Shown in pieces: positions 1 through 8,058 of a DNA stretch of 64,000 bases. This DNA comes from Clostridioides difficile (GTDB taxonomy: Bacteria > Bacillota > Clostridia > Peptostreptococcales > Peptostreptococcaceae), in NCBI GenBank assembly GCA_012955965.1, contig JABBZI010000024.1, forward strand, positions 1 through 64,000. Direction: 5' to 3'. The notes below the pieces were generated by a model, which had not been told where the DNA came from, ran no database searches, and saw only the letters and a program-made list of their open reading frames with translations. A program made the translations under genes and the position numbers. Positions within the stretch are counted from its first letter, which is position 1, and each line of letters begins with the position of its first letter.

Positions 1-239
1 GTTGGGCCTGTTGGACCTGTTGCTCCTACTCCTGGACCTCTTGGGCCTGTTGGGCCCGTCGGACCCGTTGCTCCTGTTCTACCTCTTGGACCCATTGGAC
101 CCGTTGGCCCTACACATGATGGCGGACACCCGTGATGACAATCACAGCTATTACAATTATCATGACCGCCATTGCAGTCATCATAGCCATTATCGCAATC
201 ATTGTCATCAAATGGGCCAAAATATTTATTTCTACTCAT
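1..239 (-). CDS. bclA3: Exosporium collagen-like glycoprotein BclA3 (5' part only)
   Basis: Only the first 79 codons are in the window; the gene continues past position 1. The start ATG (237-239) has a strong AGGAGGTG ribosome binding site at 249-256. The product begins MSRNKYFGPFDD, then has a short region rich in Asp, Asn, Gly, His and Cys, then CPPSC. From about residue 44 it is a Gly-X-Y collagen-like repeat with many GPT and GAT triplets. BclA proteins form hair-like filaments on the C. difficile exosporium and are glycosylated on the collagen-like region. The head sequence matches what I remember of BclA3 better than BclA1 or BclA2. It lies just downstream of the glycosyltransferase gene on the same strand, which fits BclA3. 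The repeat is GC-richer than its surroundings, as expected from Gly and Pro codons. Confidence 0.85.
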   Translation of the reverse strand, partial: MSRNKYFGPFDDNDCDNGYDDCNGGHDNCNSCDCHHGCPPSCVGPTGPMGPRGRTGATGPTGPTGPRGPGVGATGPTGP

Positions 240-283
240 TATTAAAAGCACCTCCTAATATATTTGAGCTTTTAAGCTCTATA

Positions 284-311
284 TATAATATGTCAAATTT
301 AGTATTATTGT
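284..311 (-). promoter_or_regulatory. Candidate sigma-K promoter of bclA3
   Basis: On the minus strand, AC (310-311), a 17-base spacer and CATATTATA (284-292) fit the sigma-K consensus AC-N16/17-CATANNNTA. It sits between the sgtA stop codon and the bclA3 start. Mother-cell expression late in sporulation is the known pattern for bclA genes. The motif is short, so this is a candidate only, but the same arrangement with the same spacing precedes sgtA. Confidence 0.55.
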
Positions 312-317
312 GACTTA

Positions 318-1394
318 TCAATTATTTTTAAATTTACTAAAATAGTTTTCATTATGCAAAATAGCACTATCATTAGGTTTAATTTCTTTTGCTTTTTCAT
401 GATAATAAATAGCTTTATCTGCTTCTCCTAATCTGTCATAACACACACTCAATTGTATATATGGTATATATCCATAACAATCATTTGATTTAAATCCTCC
501 ATTAATATCATCTTTGTCTCTTGTTAATGCTACCTTATACCAAAAAACAGACTCTTTATATTTTTGTCTATCAAACATATGCTTTCCTACATCACAGCAA
601 ACTTCTGCTCTTGGCTCGTCAAATTCAAAACTTCTAAATAAAGAATATAAGGCATTTTTTTCATCATTAATTAAGTAATAACATGTGGCTAAATCTCTGC
701 AAGCACTGATACAATCCTCAATCCAACCTCTAGATGAATCTAAAAATTTAGTAAAACCTTCTATTGCTTCCTCATATCTTGCATTATAGTAGAGTTCTCT
801 TGAATAATAAAATTGATGCCTTGGCTCTAATACTCTACCTTCTGAAATCATTTTTTCAAATATTCTTAGATTTCTTAGAGGGTCCTGTCTGTTTAGTTTT
901 TTATGAGATATTGCAAAGTCAGAATAAAATAGTTTTCCAACAAGAGGTATTACTTCATGAATAGGGTCAACCCATTTGTAATTAGAACTTCTTTTAAACA
1001 GTCGTTCTCTATAATATGATAAAGTTGGTTTTCCGTTTTCATCAAAGGAGACATTGTATTTTGCCATGACAATATCAATAGAAGTATCTAAGCTTTCTTT
1101 AATTTTCAATAATTCTTTCCTATCATCTTCTAAAATTATGTCATCTGCATCAAGCCACATTATATAGTCTTTAGAAGCTTTAGAAAATGAAAAATTCCTT
1201 GCAGCAGAGAAATCATCTATCCATTCAAAATCGTATACCTTGTCTGTATATTTTGAGACTATTTCTTTTGTGGAATCTGTAGAACCAGTATCTACAACTA
1301 TAATTTCATCTACTATATCCTTTACACACTCTAAACATCTGCCTATAACCTCTTCTTCATTCTTAACAATCATGCACAAACTTATTGTAATCAT
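318..1394 (-). CDS. sgtA: Family 2 glycosyltransferase with TPR tail, SgtA (spore glycosylation)
   Basis: A 358-residue protein. The N-terminal GT-A domain begins MITISLCMIVKNEE, has the nucleotide-binding VVDTGSTDS segment near residues 34-42 and the metal-binding LDADD motif near 81-85. The C-terminal half (from about 190) is helical and reads as TPR-like repeats, as in glycosyltransferases that modify surface proteins. The start was placed at ATG 1392-1394 because AAAGGAG lies nine bases upstream; a TTG three codons earlier abuts that site. It lies 78 bases upstream of bclA3 on the same strand. In C. difficile a glycosyltransferase in this position (SgtA) is reported to be co-transcribed with bclA3 and to glycosylate the spore surface. 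The identification rests on family and context. Confidence 0.85.
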   Translation of the reverse strand: MITISLCMIVKNEEEVIGRCLECVKDIVDEIIVVDTGSTDSTKEIVSKYTDKVYDFEWIDDFSAARNFSFSKASKDYIMWLDADDIILEDDRKELLKIKESLDTSIDIVMAKYNVSFDENGKPTLSYYRERLFKRSSNYKWVDPIHEVIPLVGKLFYSDFAISHKKLNRQDPLRNLRIFEKMISEGRVLEPRHQFYYSRELYYNARYEEAIEGFTKFLDSSRGWIEDCISACRDLATCYYLINDEKNALYSLFRSFEFDEPRAEVCCDVGKHMFDRQKYKESVFWYKVALTRDKDDINGGFKSNDCYGYIPYIQLSVCYDRLGEADKAIYYHEKAKEIKPNDSAILHNENYFSKFKNN

Positions 1395-1435
1395 AATGTA
1401 CAACTCCTTTGTCTTCTATATATTACAGACATAAG

Positions 1436-1463
1436 TAATATATGGTATTTCTCATCAATTTGT
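1436..1463 (-). promoter_or_regulatory. Candidate sigma-K promoter of sgtA
   Basis: On the minus strand, AC (1462-1463), 17 bases, then CATATATTA (1436-1444) fit AC-N16/17-CATANNNTA. It ends about 40 bases upstream of the sgtA start. The remaining intergenic stretch up to 1682 is AT-rich and shows nothing else I can support. Confidence 0.5.
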
Positions 1464-1682
1464 TATTGAAATTTCAGAAACTTTTACCGACAAAAAAAAC
1501 AGTATATAACTTTATTTATCCTGTTTATCCATAGTTCATTTTTATTTAATTCAGAATTCTAATACTTTGATTTGTTTGATATATACTTTTGAGCTATCAT
1601 AAATATAAGAAATAGTTAAATTTATTCATTATTTATTCATTTATAATAAAAAAATCAAACTACTTTTTATGGGAGGCAAATT

Positions 1683-2174
1683 ATGAAAAAATACTTTGAA
1701 ACATTAAAATCTAATGGAGCTGATATTGCTATTTCAATAGACCCTAAAACAATTCTCACCGCAGCATGGACAATTTACAAATGTCAATTTGGTTGCAACA
1801 CATTTGGCCATAGCCATTGTTGTCCACCTAATGTCCCAACCTATCAACAAACACAAGCAATAATAGATTGTTATGATAAAGCCATTCTATTTAGATGTCA
1901 TGAAATGAGCATTGTTACTCCTTTAGCTGTCAAACTTGCAAGAGAACTATTTTTAGATGGATATTATAAGGTAATTGCTTTTGGAAGTGGACCTTGTACA
2001 ATGTGTGCTAAGTGTAACCCTACTACTTGTAATTTTCCTAACAAAACAGCTCCATCAATGGAAGCTTGTGGCATTGATGTATTTGCTACAGTAAGGTCAA
2101 ATGGGCTAGAAATAAATACCTTAAAAGAAAAAGGAGAAACTCAAAACCATTTTGGTCTATTGTTGATTGATTAA
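1683..2174 (+). CDS. DUF2284-type cysteine-rich metal-binding protein
   Basis: A 163-residue cytoplasmic protein with a strong GGGAGG ribosome binding site before ATG. It has two cysteine clusters: C34, C38, C46 and C47 (CQFGCNTFGHSHCCPPN), and C105, C108, C111, C116 and C129 (GPCTMCAKCNPTTC). This pattern is that of the DUF2284 family, predicted metal or Fe-S binding proteins common in anaerobic clostridia and methanogens. No catalytic function is established for the family. It is monocistronic, facing away from sgtA and converging on clpP with a shared terminator between them. No signal peptide or membrane segment is visible. Confidence 0.75.
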   Translation: MKKYFETLKSNGADIAISIDPKTILTAAWTIYKCQFGCNTFGHSHCCPPNVPTYQQTQAIIDCYDKAILFRCHEMSIVTPLAVKLARELFLDGYYKVIAFGSGPCTMCAKCNPTTCNFPNKTAPSMEACGIDVFATVRSNGLEINTLKEKGETQNHFGLLLID

Positions 2175-2217
2175 AAAATGTGGTTATAGCTCCAAGAAAC
2201 TTTTCTTTTTGAAATAA

Positions 2218-2254
2218 AAAATAACCAAGTTTATCTAAACATGGTTATTTTTTA
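2218..2254. terminator. Bidirectional rho-independent terminator
   Basis: The stem AATAACCA-A-GTTT, loop ATCT, AAAC-A-TGGTTATT is flanked by A-runs on the left and T-runs on the right. It can serve both the DUF2284 gene (plus) and clpP (minus), which converge here. Confidence 0.8.
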
Positions 2255-2293
2255 TTATCTATATATTGTAGATTGGATTCTGAAATAAAATTT

Positions 2294-2878
2294 CTACTCT
2301 TCTTTATTCATTATATAATCAATTAGCCCATATTCTTTAGCTTCTAGGGCAGTCATAAAATTATCTCTGTCTGTATCTATTCTAATATCTTCTATTGATT
2401 TTCCTGTATTTTTAGAAAGAATTCCATCCAATTTTTCTTTTGTTTTCAACATATGATCTACTGCTATTTTTACATCGGTTGTTTGACCTTTAGCTCCACC
2501 CATTGGCTGATGAATCATAATCTCTGCATTAGGTAAAGCACATCTTTTTCCATTTGTCCCTCCTGCAAGTAAAAAAGCACTCATACTTGCTGCCATACCA
2601 ATACAAATAGTTGATACATCACATTTTACATAATGCATTGTATCATATATAGCAAATCCTGCTGTAACAGAGCCTCCAGGGCTATTTATATATATAATTA
2701 TATCTGAATCTGGGTCATCTGATTCTAGTAATAGTAATTGAGCTACTACTAGGCTTGCAATATCATCATTAATTTCTTCTCCTATAAATATAATTCTATC
2801 TTTTAATAATCTCGAATATATATCATAAGACCTTTCCCCTTGACCAGTTTGTTCAATTACATGTGGTACTAAACTCAT
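2294..2878 (-). CDS. clpP2: ATP-dependent Clp protease proteolytic subunit (second ClpP)
   Basis: A 194-residue ClpP serine peptidase of normal length. The catalytic triad is intact: S98 in GMAASMSA, H123 in IMIHQP, and D172 in DTDRDNF. It forms tetradecameric barrels that degrade proteins unfolded by Clp ATPases in the cytoplasm. No ATPase gene is nearby, so this is not the tig-clpP-clpX copy; C. difficile is known to carry two ClpP isoforms, and the isolated one is usually called ClpP2. The symbol is given on that reasoning. Its ATG overlaps the end of the AraC-type gene by four bases (ATGA), so the two are probably translated from one mRNA. It ends at a strong bidirectional terminator. Confidence 0.9.
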   Translation of the reverse strand: MSLVPHVIEQTGQGERSYDIYSRLLKDRIIFIGEEINDDIASLVVAQLLLLESDDPDSDIIIYINSPGGSVTAGFAIYDTMHYVKCDVSTICIGMAASMSAFLLAGGTNGKRCALPNAEIMIHQPMGGAKGQTTDVKIAVDHMLKTKEKLDGILSKNTGKSIEDIRIDTDRDNFMTALEAKEYGLIDYIMNKEE

Positions 2879-3363
2879 GCTACTTTCACCTCACAATTAA
2901 TGTTAAAGTTAAGAGAAGAATTGATTTCATCTCTTCTTTGTTTATAATTAATACTTGTATAAGACATACATTTTGCATTTTGGATTTGATGATTTAGATT
3001 TAAAACAAATCTCTGTTGTATAGGATAAAATTCATCTTTATTTCTATATACTTGTGGAGACTCTTTGTATAAGTTTCTAAATGCCAGTGTAAATGATTGA
3101 TGTGTAGAATATCCTGCTATAATAGCTATGTCTATAATATATTTATCTGTAAATATAAGTTGTCTAGCTGCTTCAGTAAGTCTCCTTCTCTGTATGTATT
3201 GATGAATAGTACATCCTACAATATTTGTAAACATTCTGTGTAAATGGTATTTTGAATAATTAGCAATATCAGCTATTTTATCTAAATTTAAATTTTCTGT
3301 AAGATTTTCTTCTATATAATCAATAATGTCCATAATCACATCTGTATTTGTTTTCAACTTCAT
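2875..3363 (-). CDS. AraC-family transcriptional regulator (DNA-binding domain type)
   Basis: A 162-residue protein. Residues 8-110 form the double helix-turn-helix of the AraC/XylS family: the first helix pair around [20 protein letters not shown], the second around [20 protein letters not shown], and the family signature [13 protein letters not shown]. There is no N-terminal sensor domain. The remaining 50 or so residues are Asn- and Gln-rich and match nothing I know. RBS AAGGAG is three to five bases from the ATG. Its stop overlaps the clpP start (ATGA), indicating translational coupling. The pairing suggests the regulator responds to, or is turned over by, the protease system, but that is inference. 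Confidence 0.85.
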   Translation of the reverse strand: MKLKTNTDVIMDIIDYIEENLTENLNLDKIADIANYSKYHLHRMFTNIVGCTIHQYIQRRRLTEAARQLIFTDKYIIDIAIIAGYSTHQSFTLAFRNLYKESPQVYRNKDEFYPIQQRFVLNLNHQIQNAKCMSYTSINYKQRRDEINSSLNFNINCEVKVA

Positions 3364-3566
3364 CCTCTCCTTTTAAGTATTATAACCTATGCAAAAACTT
3401 TTTTCTTAATATAAATTGCTATCTTAACTTAGTTAATAGTCGTAAAATATCTACAACATAATATTAAATATTCCAATATAAAAATAATAACGATACATTA
3501 ATATAATAACTATTATTAAAATGTCAACTCAATTGTATCCATTATATAAATCACTAAAGATTCTAT

Positions 3567-4982
3567 CTATGTATCTTGGCTCATATGTATTATTTTACTG
3601 AGTATTTCTATACCTTTTTCAATTTCATCAAGACTAAGATGAGCATAACCTAGTATAATTTCATGGTCATATTCTAACATATTCTTAATTGCATACTGCT
3701 GTATAGGATAAACTTTTATATTTGCTTCAAAAATTTTATTAATCAAGCTTTCTGTAAACTTGATATTATAAAAATGAACAACTATATGAAGGCCTGCTGC
3801 CTCACCTTTTATTTTAAATTCATTTTCAAACTCAGTGTTTAATACTTCAATGAGGTGTTTACGTTTTCTATTATATAGTTTCTTCATTCTAAATATATAC
3901 TTCTCTAAGTTTCCATCTCTAATAAACTCAGCTAGTACATACTGAAATATTGTTTCTGTATGAACATCAGAGTACATTTTCATAACTTTATAATCCTCTA
4001 AAATATTATCTGGTAGTAACATGAATCCAACACGAATAGCTGGAGATAATATTTTACTAAAAGAACCTATATAAATTACTTTATTTGGATTAAGTTCATA
4101 AAGAGAACTAATTGGTTGTCCCTCATATCTGAATTCACTGTCATAGTCATCTTCAATTATATAGTAACTATTCTCTATTGCACATCTAATAAGTTCTAGT
4201 CTTCTTTGAATAGGTAAAATACCCCCTAAGGGATATTGATGAGAAGGAGTAGTATAAACAAAAGAAATGCCTTTCACTGATTTTATTAAATCAGTATTAA
4301 TACCCTTATCATCTACTTTAATTCCAATAACCGAATATCCAATAGATGAAATAACCTTTAGTAAGCCTTTATGAATAGGGTCTTCTACAACTACTTTTTT
4401 ATTGTTTTTATATAAAAGTTGTGAAATTAGAGATAGTCCTTGTGTTGAACCAGAAACAATCATAATGTTTTTGGGATTACATCTAATACCTCTAGTGCGA
4501 AATAAGTACTTAGATATTTCTACTCTCAATCCCCATACACCAGCAACACTTCCATATCTAAAATCTAAATCTGATAAATCATACAGTACTTGTTTATATA
4601 ACTTTGAAAATTCTTTACGCGGAAATAGTTTTAATTCTGGAATACCAGAACGAAAATCTATGCAATTTTTTTGTTTATTGATATGCAAATTATCTACATT
4701 TTCAAAAGTGTAATTTAACTTAAAATCAACATTACACTCTGATATACCTTTAGCTACGATTGTCCCATAACCATTTTTTGTATCCAGATATCCTTCTGCT
4801 ATTAATTGATTATATGCATCTAAAACTGTATTGCGAGATACAGATAACTCTTTTGACAAAGTTCTAGATGATGGCAATTTTTGTTCGAATTTTAAGCTTC
4901 CATCCAAAATCATACCCTTTATTTCACAATAAATTTGTCTTGATAGTGATATATTGCTATTTCTATTAATCGTAATCCACAC
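3567..4982 (-). CDS. MocR-family (GntR-aminotransferase fusion) regulator
   Basis: A 471-residue protein: an N-terminal GntR winged helix (about 1-70, with the recognition-helix region SRTLSKELSVSRNTVLDAYNQL given here as its core), then a fold-type I aminotransferase-like domain (about 110-465). The PLP-binding lysine is in YIGSFSKILSP. MocR regulators use the aminotransferase domain to sense PLP, amines or amino acids and normally control a divergent neighbour, which here is the B3/B4 gene. The shared intergenic region carries direct and inverted AAAAGTGG repeats. It resembles PdxR and GabR in architecture, but no pdxST or gab genes are nearby, so the effector is unknown. Confidence 0.88.
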   Translation of the reverse strand: MWITINRNSNISLSRQIYCEIKGMILDGSLKFEQKLPSSRTLSKELSVSRNTVLDAYNQLIAEGYLDTKNGYGTIVAKGISECNVDFKLNYTFENVDNLHINKQKNCIDFRSGIPELKLFPRKEFSKLYKQVLYDLSDLDFRYGSVAGVWGLRVEISKYLFRTRGIRCNPKNIMIVSGSTQGLSLISQLLYKNNKKVVVEDPIHKGLLKVISSIGYSVIGIKVDDKGINTDLIKSVKGISFVYTTPSHQYPLGGILPIQRRLELIRCAIENSYYIIEDDYDSEFRYEGQPISSLYELNPNKVIYIGSFSKILSPAIRVGFMLLPDNILEDYKVMKMYSDVHTETIFQYVLAEFIRDGNLEKYIFRMKKLYNRKRKHLIEVLNTEFENEFKIKGEAAGLHIVVHFYNIKFTESLINKIFEANIKVYPIQQYAIKNMLEYDHEIILGYAHLSLDEIEKGIEILSKIIHMSQDT

Positions 4983-4994
4983 TTTAATACCTCC

Positions 4995-5048
4995 AAAAGT
5001 GGTTCTATAAAATTGCTATAAAAGTGGAACTACAAAATCCACTTTTAT
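4995..5048. promoter_or_regulatory. Repeat cluster: probable MocR operator
   Basis: Two direct repeats, AAAAGTGGTTCTATAAAAT (4995-5013) and AAAAGTGGAACTACAAAAT (5020-5038), start 25 bases apart. A third, inverted copy CCACTTTTAT (5039-5048) pairs with the second. They fill the 114-base gap between the divergent MocR and B3/B4 genes. Direct repeats of this kind are typical MocR binding sites. Confidence 0.7.
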
Positions 5049-5096
5049 CTTGCTAAGATTATATCATAAAATATAAAATAAAAAGGAGTCTATATT

Positions 5097-5765
5097 ATGC
5101 TAGAAATATCAAATAAAGTAAAAGAAATTTATCCTAACCTTAAATTTGGAGTTATGGTTATAAATATTATAAATTCAAATACTAATAAAGAAAATTTTCT
5201 ATTTCTTAAAAACTCTGTAACTGAAACTATCATTAAACAACACCCAGAATACAATCGTCAAGAAAAAATTAAAACAGAACCTATTTCAAATTACATAAAA
5301 TATTATAAAAGATTTAAGAAAACTTACCCTGTATTACTTCAATTAGAATCTCTCTTGTTAAAACAAAAAAATATCCCAGATGTAGGCATAACAGTTGAAT
5401 CAATGTTTTTAGCAGAATTAAAAAACCTTCTTTTAACAGCAGGACATAACCTTGATAAGATAGAATTACCTTTGAAAATAGATGTAGCAAGTGGTGGTGA
5501 ACATTTTTATGGGATAAGTGATAAAGAACAGGTTTTAACAAAGTATGATTTATTTTTATCTGATAACATTGGTATATTATCCAGCATTCTTAATGGACCA
5601 GATAAACGAACATCTATAACAAAAGATACTAAAAATATTTTGTATTTTGTATATGGAGTTGATGGAATATCAGAAAAACAAATTCAAGAGCATCTAAATG
5701 ATATAAAAGACTATATCTCAAGTGCTTTTTCAGATTTAAAAGTTAATTCAATAGATATATTTTAG
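5097..5765 (+). CDS. B3/B4 tRNA-binding-domain protein (PheRS beta-like)
   Basis: A 222-residue cytoplasmic protein with RBS AAAAGGAG. It has the layout of stand-alone B3/B4 domain proteins, related to the editing region of phenylalanyl-tRNA synthetase beta: IKYYKRFKKTYPVLLQLESLL near 63-85 (abridged core YKRFKKTYPV), the central VESMFLAELKN, and the GGEHFYGI segment. Such proteins are thought to act on tRNA or aminoacyl ligands, but the physiological role is not settled. It is divergent from a MocR regulator with shared operator-like repeats, so its expression is probably tied to a PLP- or amino-acid-related signal. It ends at a terminator shared with the nitroreductase. Confidence 0.75.
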   Translation: MLEISNKVKEIYPNLKFGVMVINIINSNTNKENFLFLKNSVTETIIKQHPEYNRQEKIKTEPISNYIKYYKRFKKTYPVLLQLESLLLKQKNIPDVGITVESMFLAELKNLLLTAGHNLDKIELPLKIDVASGGEHFYGISDKEQVLTKYDLFLSDNIGILSSILNGPDKRTSITKDTKNILYFVYGVDGISEKQIQEHLNDIKDYISSAFSDLKVNSIDIF

Positions 5766-5812
5766 TTAGTTCGTAAAACTCTCACATTTAATAAACATTT
5801 TAAACAAATAAA

Positions 5813-5856
5813 TTAGTGAAGTATATCTTCTCTTAAAATCAGATACACTTCACTAA
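5813..5856. terminator. Bidirectional terminator
   Basis: The inverted repeat TTAGTGAAGT...ACTTCACTAA with an inner ATCT/AGAT pair lies between the convergent B3/B4 and nitroreductase genes. Flanking A/T runs on both sides make it usable in either direction. Confidence 0.7.
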
Positions 5857-5945
5857 AATTAACTTCATGTAGATATTACTTATTTTAAATTTTACTTATC
5901 ACAAATATTTTATTATATTTATTATGTAAATAATTTAATTTTTGA

Positions 5946-6464
5946 TTAAAGAGTTTCATAAGAAACAATTTCACTTAAAGAAACACGAGTTTTTTCATGT
6001 CGATCTGGGCTTTCTGGTGTTTTAGATTCATATCCTATTAACAATATATTTATTGGTTCTAGATTGTCTGGCAAGCTAAACTCTTCTCTAATTACATCTG
6101 GATTAAAATAGCACACCCAAACACTTCCTAATCCAAGTTCAGTTGCCTGTAACATCATGTGGTCAGTGACTATACTTGTATCAATATCTGTAAGTTGTTT
6201 TCCATCAAAAGGTCTTGTCCAAACTTTTTCCTTATCTCCACACACGATAATTGCTAATGGTGCATCATATATATTGGCAGCCTTAGAAAGTTTATTCAGA
6301 CCTTTTTCTTCTTGAATAACAATTAATCTTTGTGGTTGACGATTACCACCAGTTGGAGCTATTCTCGCAACATCTAAAACTTTCTCAAGCTTTTCTTTTT
6401 CAACCTTTCTATCCTGATAATTACGACAAGAATATCTTTTTCTTGCAAGTTCAACAAAATTCAT
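5946..6464 (-). CDS. Nitroreductase-family flavoprotein
   Basis: A 172-residue FMN-dependent oxidoreductase. It starts MNFVELARKRYSCRNYQDR, the family signature with the FMN-phosphate-binding RxSxR. It also has IAPTGGNRQPQ (about 36-46) and the glycine-rich ELGLGSVWVC near 109-118. It probably reduces nitro compounds, quinones or related substrates using NAD(P)H. It is divergent from an HxlR-type regulator across a 152-base gap with an operator-like inverted repeat, a common arrangement for redox- or electrophile-induced nitroreductases. The short length is normal for the compact clostridial members. The natural substrate cannot be told from sequence. Confidence 0.85.
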   Translation of the reverse strand: MNFVELARKRYSCRNYQDRKVEKEKLEKVLDVARIAPTGGNRQPQRLIVIQEEKGLNKLSKAANIYDAPLAIIVCGDKEKVWTRPFDGKQLTDIDTSIVTDHMMLQATELGLGSVWVCYFNPDVIREEFSLPDNLEPINILLIGYESKTPESPDRHEKTRVSLSEIVSYETL

Positions 6465-6572
6465 TTACTTACCTCCTATCATTTTATTAGGTTACATTGA
6501 TGATTCATTTAACCTATGCTATAATTTTATCACTATAACTTTATATTACAATAATGCACTTTTTTGTAATAT

Positions 6573-6590
6573 AGTACCTAAAAAGATACT
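6573..6590. promoter_or_regulatory. Inverted repeat in nitroreductase/hxlR intergenic region
   Basis: AGTACC-TAAAAA-GATACT is an imperfect AGTA...TACT inverted repeat, the form of site used by HxlR/YodB-type regulators. It lies 27 bases upstream of the hxlR-type start. Confidence 0.5.
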
Positions 6591-6616
6591 TTAAAATATA
6601 TGAAAGGAGCTTAAAA

Positions 6617-6940
6617 ATGAAAAAATGTCCTAGTAATTATAGTTGTCCAATAGAAGCAACTCTTGCATTGATTGGTGGTAAATACAAGACACTTATACTT
6701 TGGCATCTTAAAGACACTATATTGAGATTTAATGAGCTAAGAAAATTAATTCCTAAAGCAACACCTAAAATGTTAACTCAACAGCTACGTGAATTAGAAG
6801 CAGATGGTTTAATTATAAGAGTTGTTTATCCTGTTGTTCCTCCAAAAGTAGAATATTCACTATCAGATTTTGGAAAAAGTATTATTCCAATTTTAGATTG
6901 CATGTGTGACTGGGGCTCTGATTACTTAGAAAATCTATAA
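6617..6940 (+). CDS. HxlR-family winged-helix regulator
   Basis: A 107-residue protein with the whole HxlR domain: [19 protein letters not shown], the helix-turn-helix around [20 protein letters not shown] (in two parts), and the wing ending with [12 protein letters not shown]. Cysteines at positions 4 and 10 sit where redox- and electrophile-sensing HxlR proteins carry their reactive cysteines. It is divergent from the nitroreductase, its most likely target. The gene ends only four bases from the end of the convergent DJ-1/PfpI gene, with no terminator between. The sensing chemistry is inferred from the family. Confidence 0.88.
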   Translation: MKKCPSNYSCPIEATLALIGGKYKTLILWHLKDTILRFNELRKLIPKATPKMLTQQLRELEADGLIIRVVYPVVPPKVEYSLSDFGKSIIPILDCMCDWGSDYLENL

Positions 6941-6944
6941 CTCA

Positions 6945-7529
6945 TTATAGTTTAAATCCCATAGCTAGTTTAACAATCTCCATTTGCTCTCTAGTTGTCA
7001 GCATTTCCAAAAGCTTGAAAGCTACATGTGGAGCAGTTTCTGGACAATATGAAGTTATAATATTTTTATCTACAACAATTGGTTCATTAATTACATTTAC
7101 ATCAAACTCGCTTAATTGTTTTTGCCTTTGACCATTTTTCAAATGATATGTAGTAGCTTTACGATTTTTTAAAACTCCACTTTTGCCAACTGGCAATGCT
7201 GCCACACAAATAGATGCAATTATCTTTTCTTTTGAGTCAAATTCTCTTATTAAGTTTAAAAATGGCATATCATATGCTTCTTCATAAAATCCAAACTCTT
7301 CAAATCCCCCAGGAATAGCCAGAGCATCATAATCATCAACACATACTTCTTCTATGGTCTTATCAACCAATACTGGAATATTAAATGTACTTATAACCTC
7401 CTTTTTAAATCCACAAGTTACTACATCAATATCACAAGCATAATCATTACGAGCCCATCCCATAACATCTATAAATACGCTGAATTCCATAGTTTCAAAA
7501 CCCTTTGCTAAAAAAACTAAAACTTTCAT
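6945..7529 (-). CDS. DJ-1/PfpI-family protein
   Basis: A 194-residue class I glutamine amidotransferase-like protein. The DJ-1 features are visible: the acidic residue in FETMEF near 11-16, the AIPGGFEEFGFYE loop near 71-83, and the nucleophile elbow Cys in SICVAALPVG near 107-116. DJ-1/PfpI proteins act as deglycases, chaperones or stress proteins; which applies here is unknown. It lies 64 bases downstream of the Lrp-type gene on the same strand, so the two may form an operon. RBS AGGAGG precedes the ATG. Confidence 0.85.
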   Translation of the reverse strand: MKVLVFLAKGFETMEFSVFIDVMGWARNDYACDIDVVTCGFKKEVISTFNIPVLVDKTIEEVCVDDYDALAIPGGFEEFGFYEEAYDMPFLNLIREFDSKEKIIASICVAALPVGKSGVLKNRKATTYHLKNGQRQKQLSEFDVNVINEPIVVDKNIITSYCPETAPHVAFKLLEMLTTREQMEIVKLAMGFKL

Positions 7530-7593
7530 ATTATATTTTCCTCCTAAAATTTAGTTAAAATAAAGATAAATAATATACTTAATATTTAGCTAC

Positions 7594-8058
7594 TTAATAT
7601 ATTTTAAAAATACTTTTACATGTATTGATTTCTTCCTTAATCGTAGATAGGACAATAGTTGTATTAGCTTTCTGAATTCCCTTGATTTTTTTTAATGTTA
7701 TAGATATAAATTCTTCAAGGTCACTAGTATCTTCTGCTAATACTTTTATTAAATAATCATACTCCCCTGAAATATGATGACACTCCAATACAGTCTCATG
7801 CTCCAATATAATTTGTTTAAAATCTTCTATATTTTTGGATAAATCAGTATTGATAAATATAAAGGCCAAAAGTTTGTATTCTGTTTTTTCTCTATTGATT
7901 TGAATGGTATACTTTTGAATTATATTTGATTGCTCAATTTTCTTTATGCGTTCTGAAACTGCTGGTATTGATAAATTGACTTGTCTGCTTATTTCAGAAG
8001 TTGAGGCTCTACTATTCTTCTTTAGAGAATTAATTATTTTTAAATCTATCTCATCTAT
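7594..8058 (-). CDS. Lrp/AsnC-family regulator with an ATA start
   Basis: The open frame encodes about 154 residues: an N-terminal helix-turn-helix (DEIDLKIINSLKKNSR, then TSEISRQVNLSIPAVSERIK) and a C-terminal RAM ligand-binding domain (LLAFIFINTD...CHHISGEYDYLIKVLAED). A start at an internal TTG (7869) would delete the whole DNA-binding domain. The frame reaches back to a TGA at 8065-8067, and no ATG, GTG or TTG lies between that stop and the HTH. The codon at 8056-8058 is ATA, six bases after the perfect ribosome binding site GGAGGTGA. So the gene either initiates at ATA, a rare start, or has lost its ATG. The rest of the frame is intact. DJ-1/PfpI follows it. Confidence 0.75.
   Translation of the reverse strand: MDEIDLKIINSLKKNSRASTSEISRQVNLSIPAVSERIKKIEQSNIIQKYTIQINREKTEYKLLAFIFINTDLSKNIEDFKQIILEHETVLECHHISGEYDYLIKVLAEDTSDLEEFISITLKKIKGIQKANTTIVLSTIKEEINTCKSIFKIY

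Noticed and set aside
2-313. A Leu/Pro-rich plus-strand protein at the left edge
   Set aside because: It is the antisense shadow of the collagen-like repeat of bclA3, which has a strong RBS and recognisable head on the minus strand.
7594-7869. A separate 91-residue ligand-binding-only protein starting at TTG 7869
   Set aside because: The same frame continues upstream through a complete helix-turn-helix to a strong RBS, so the short version is a truncation of the real gene.
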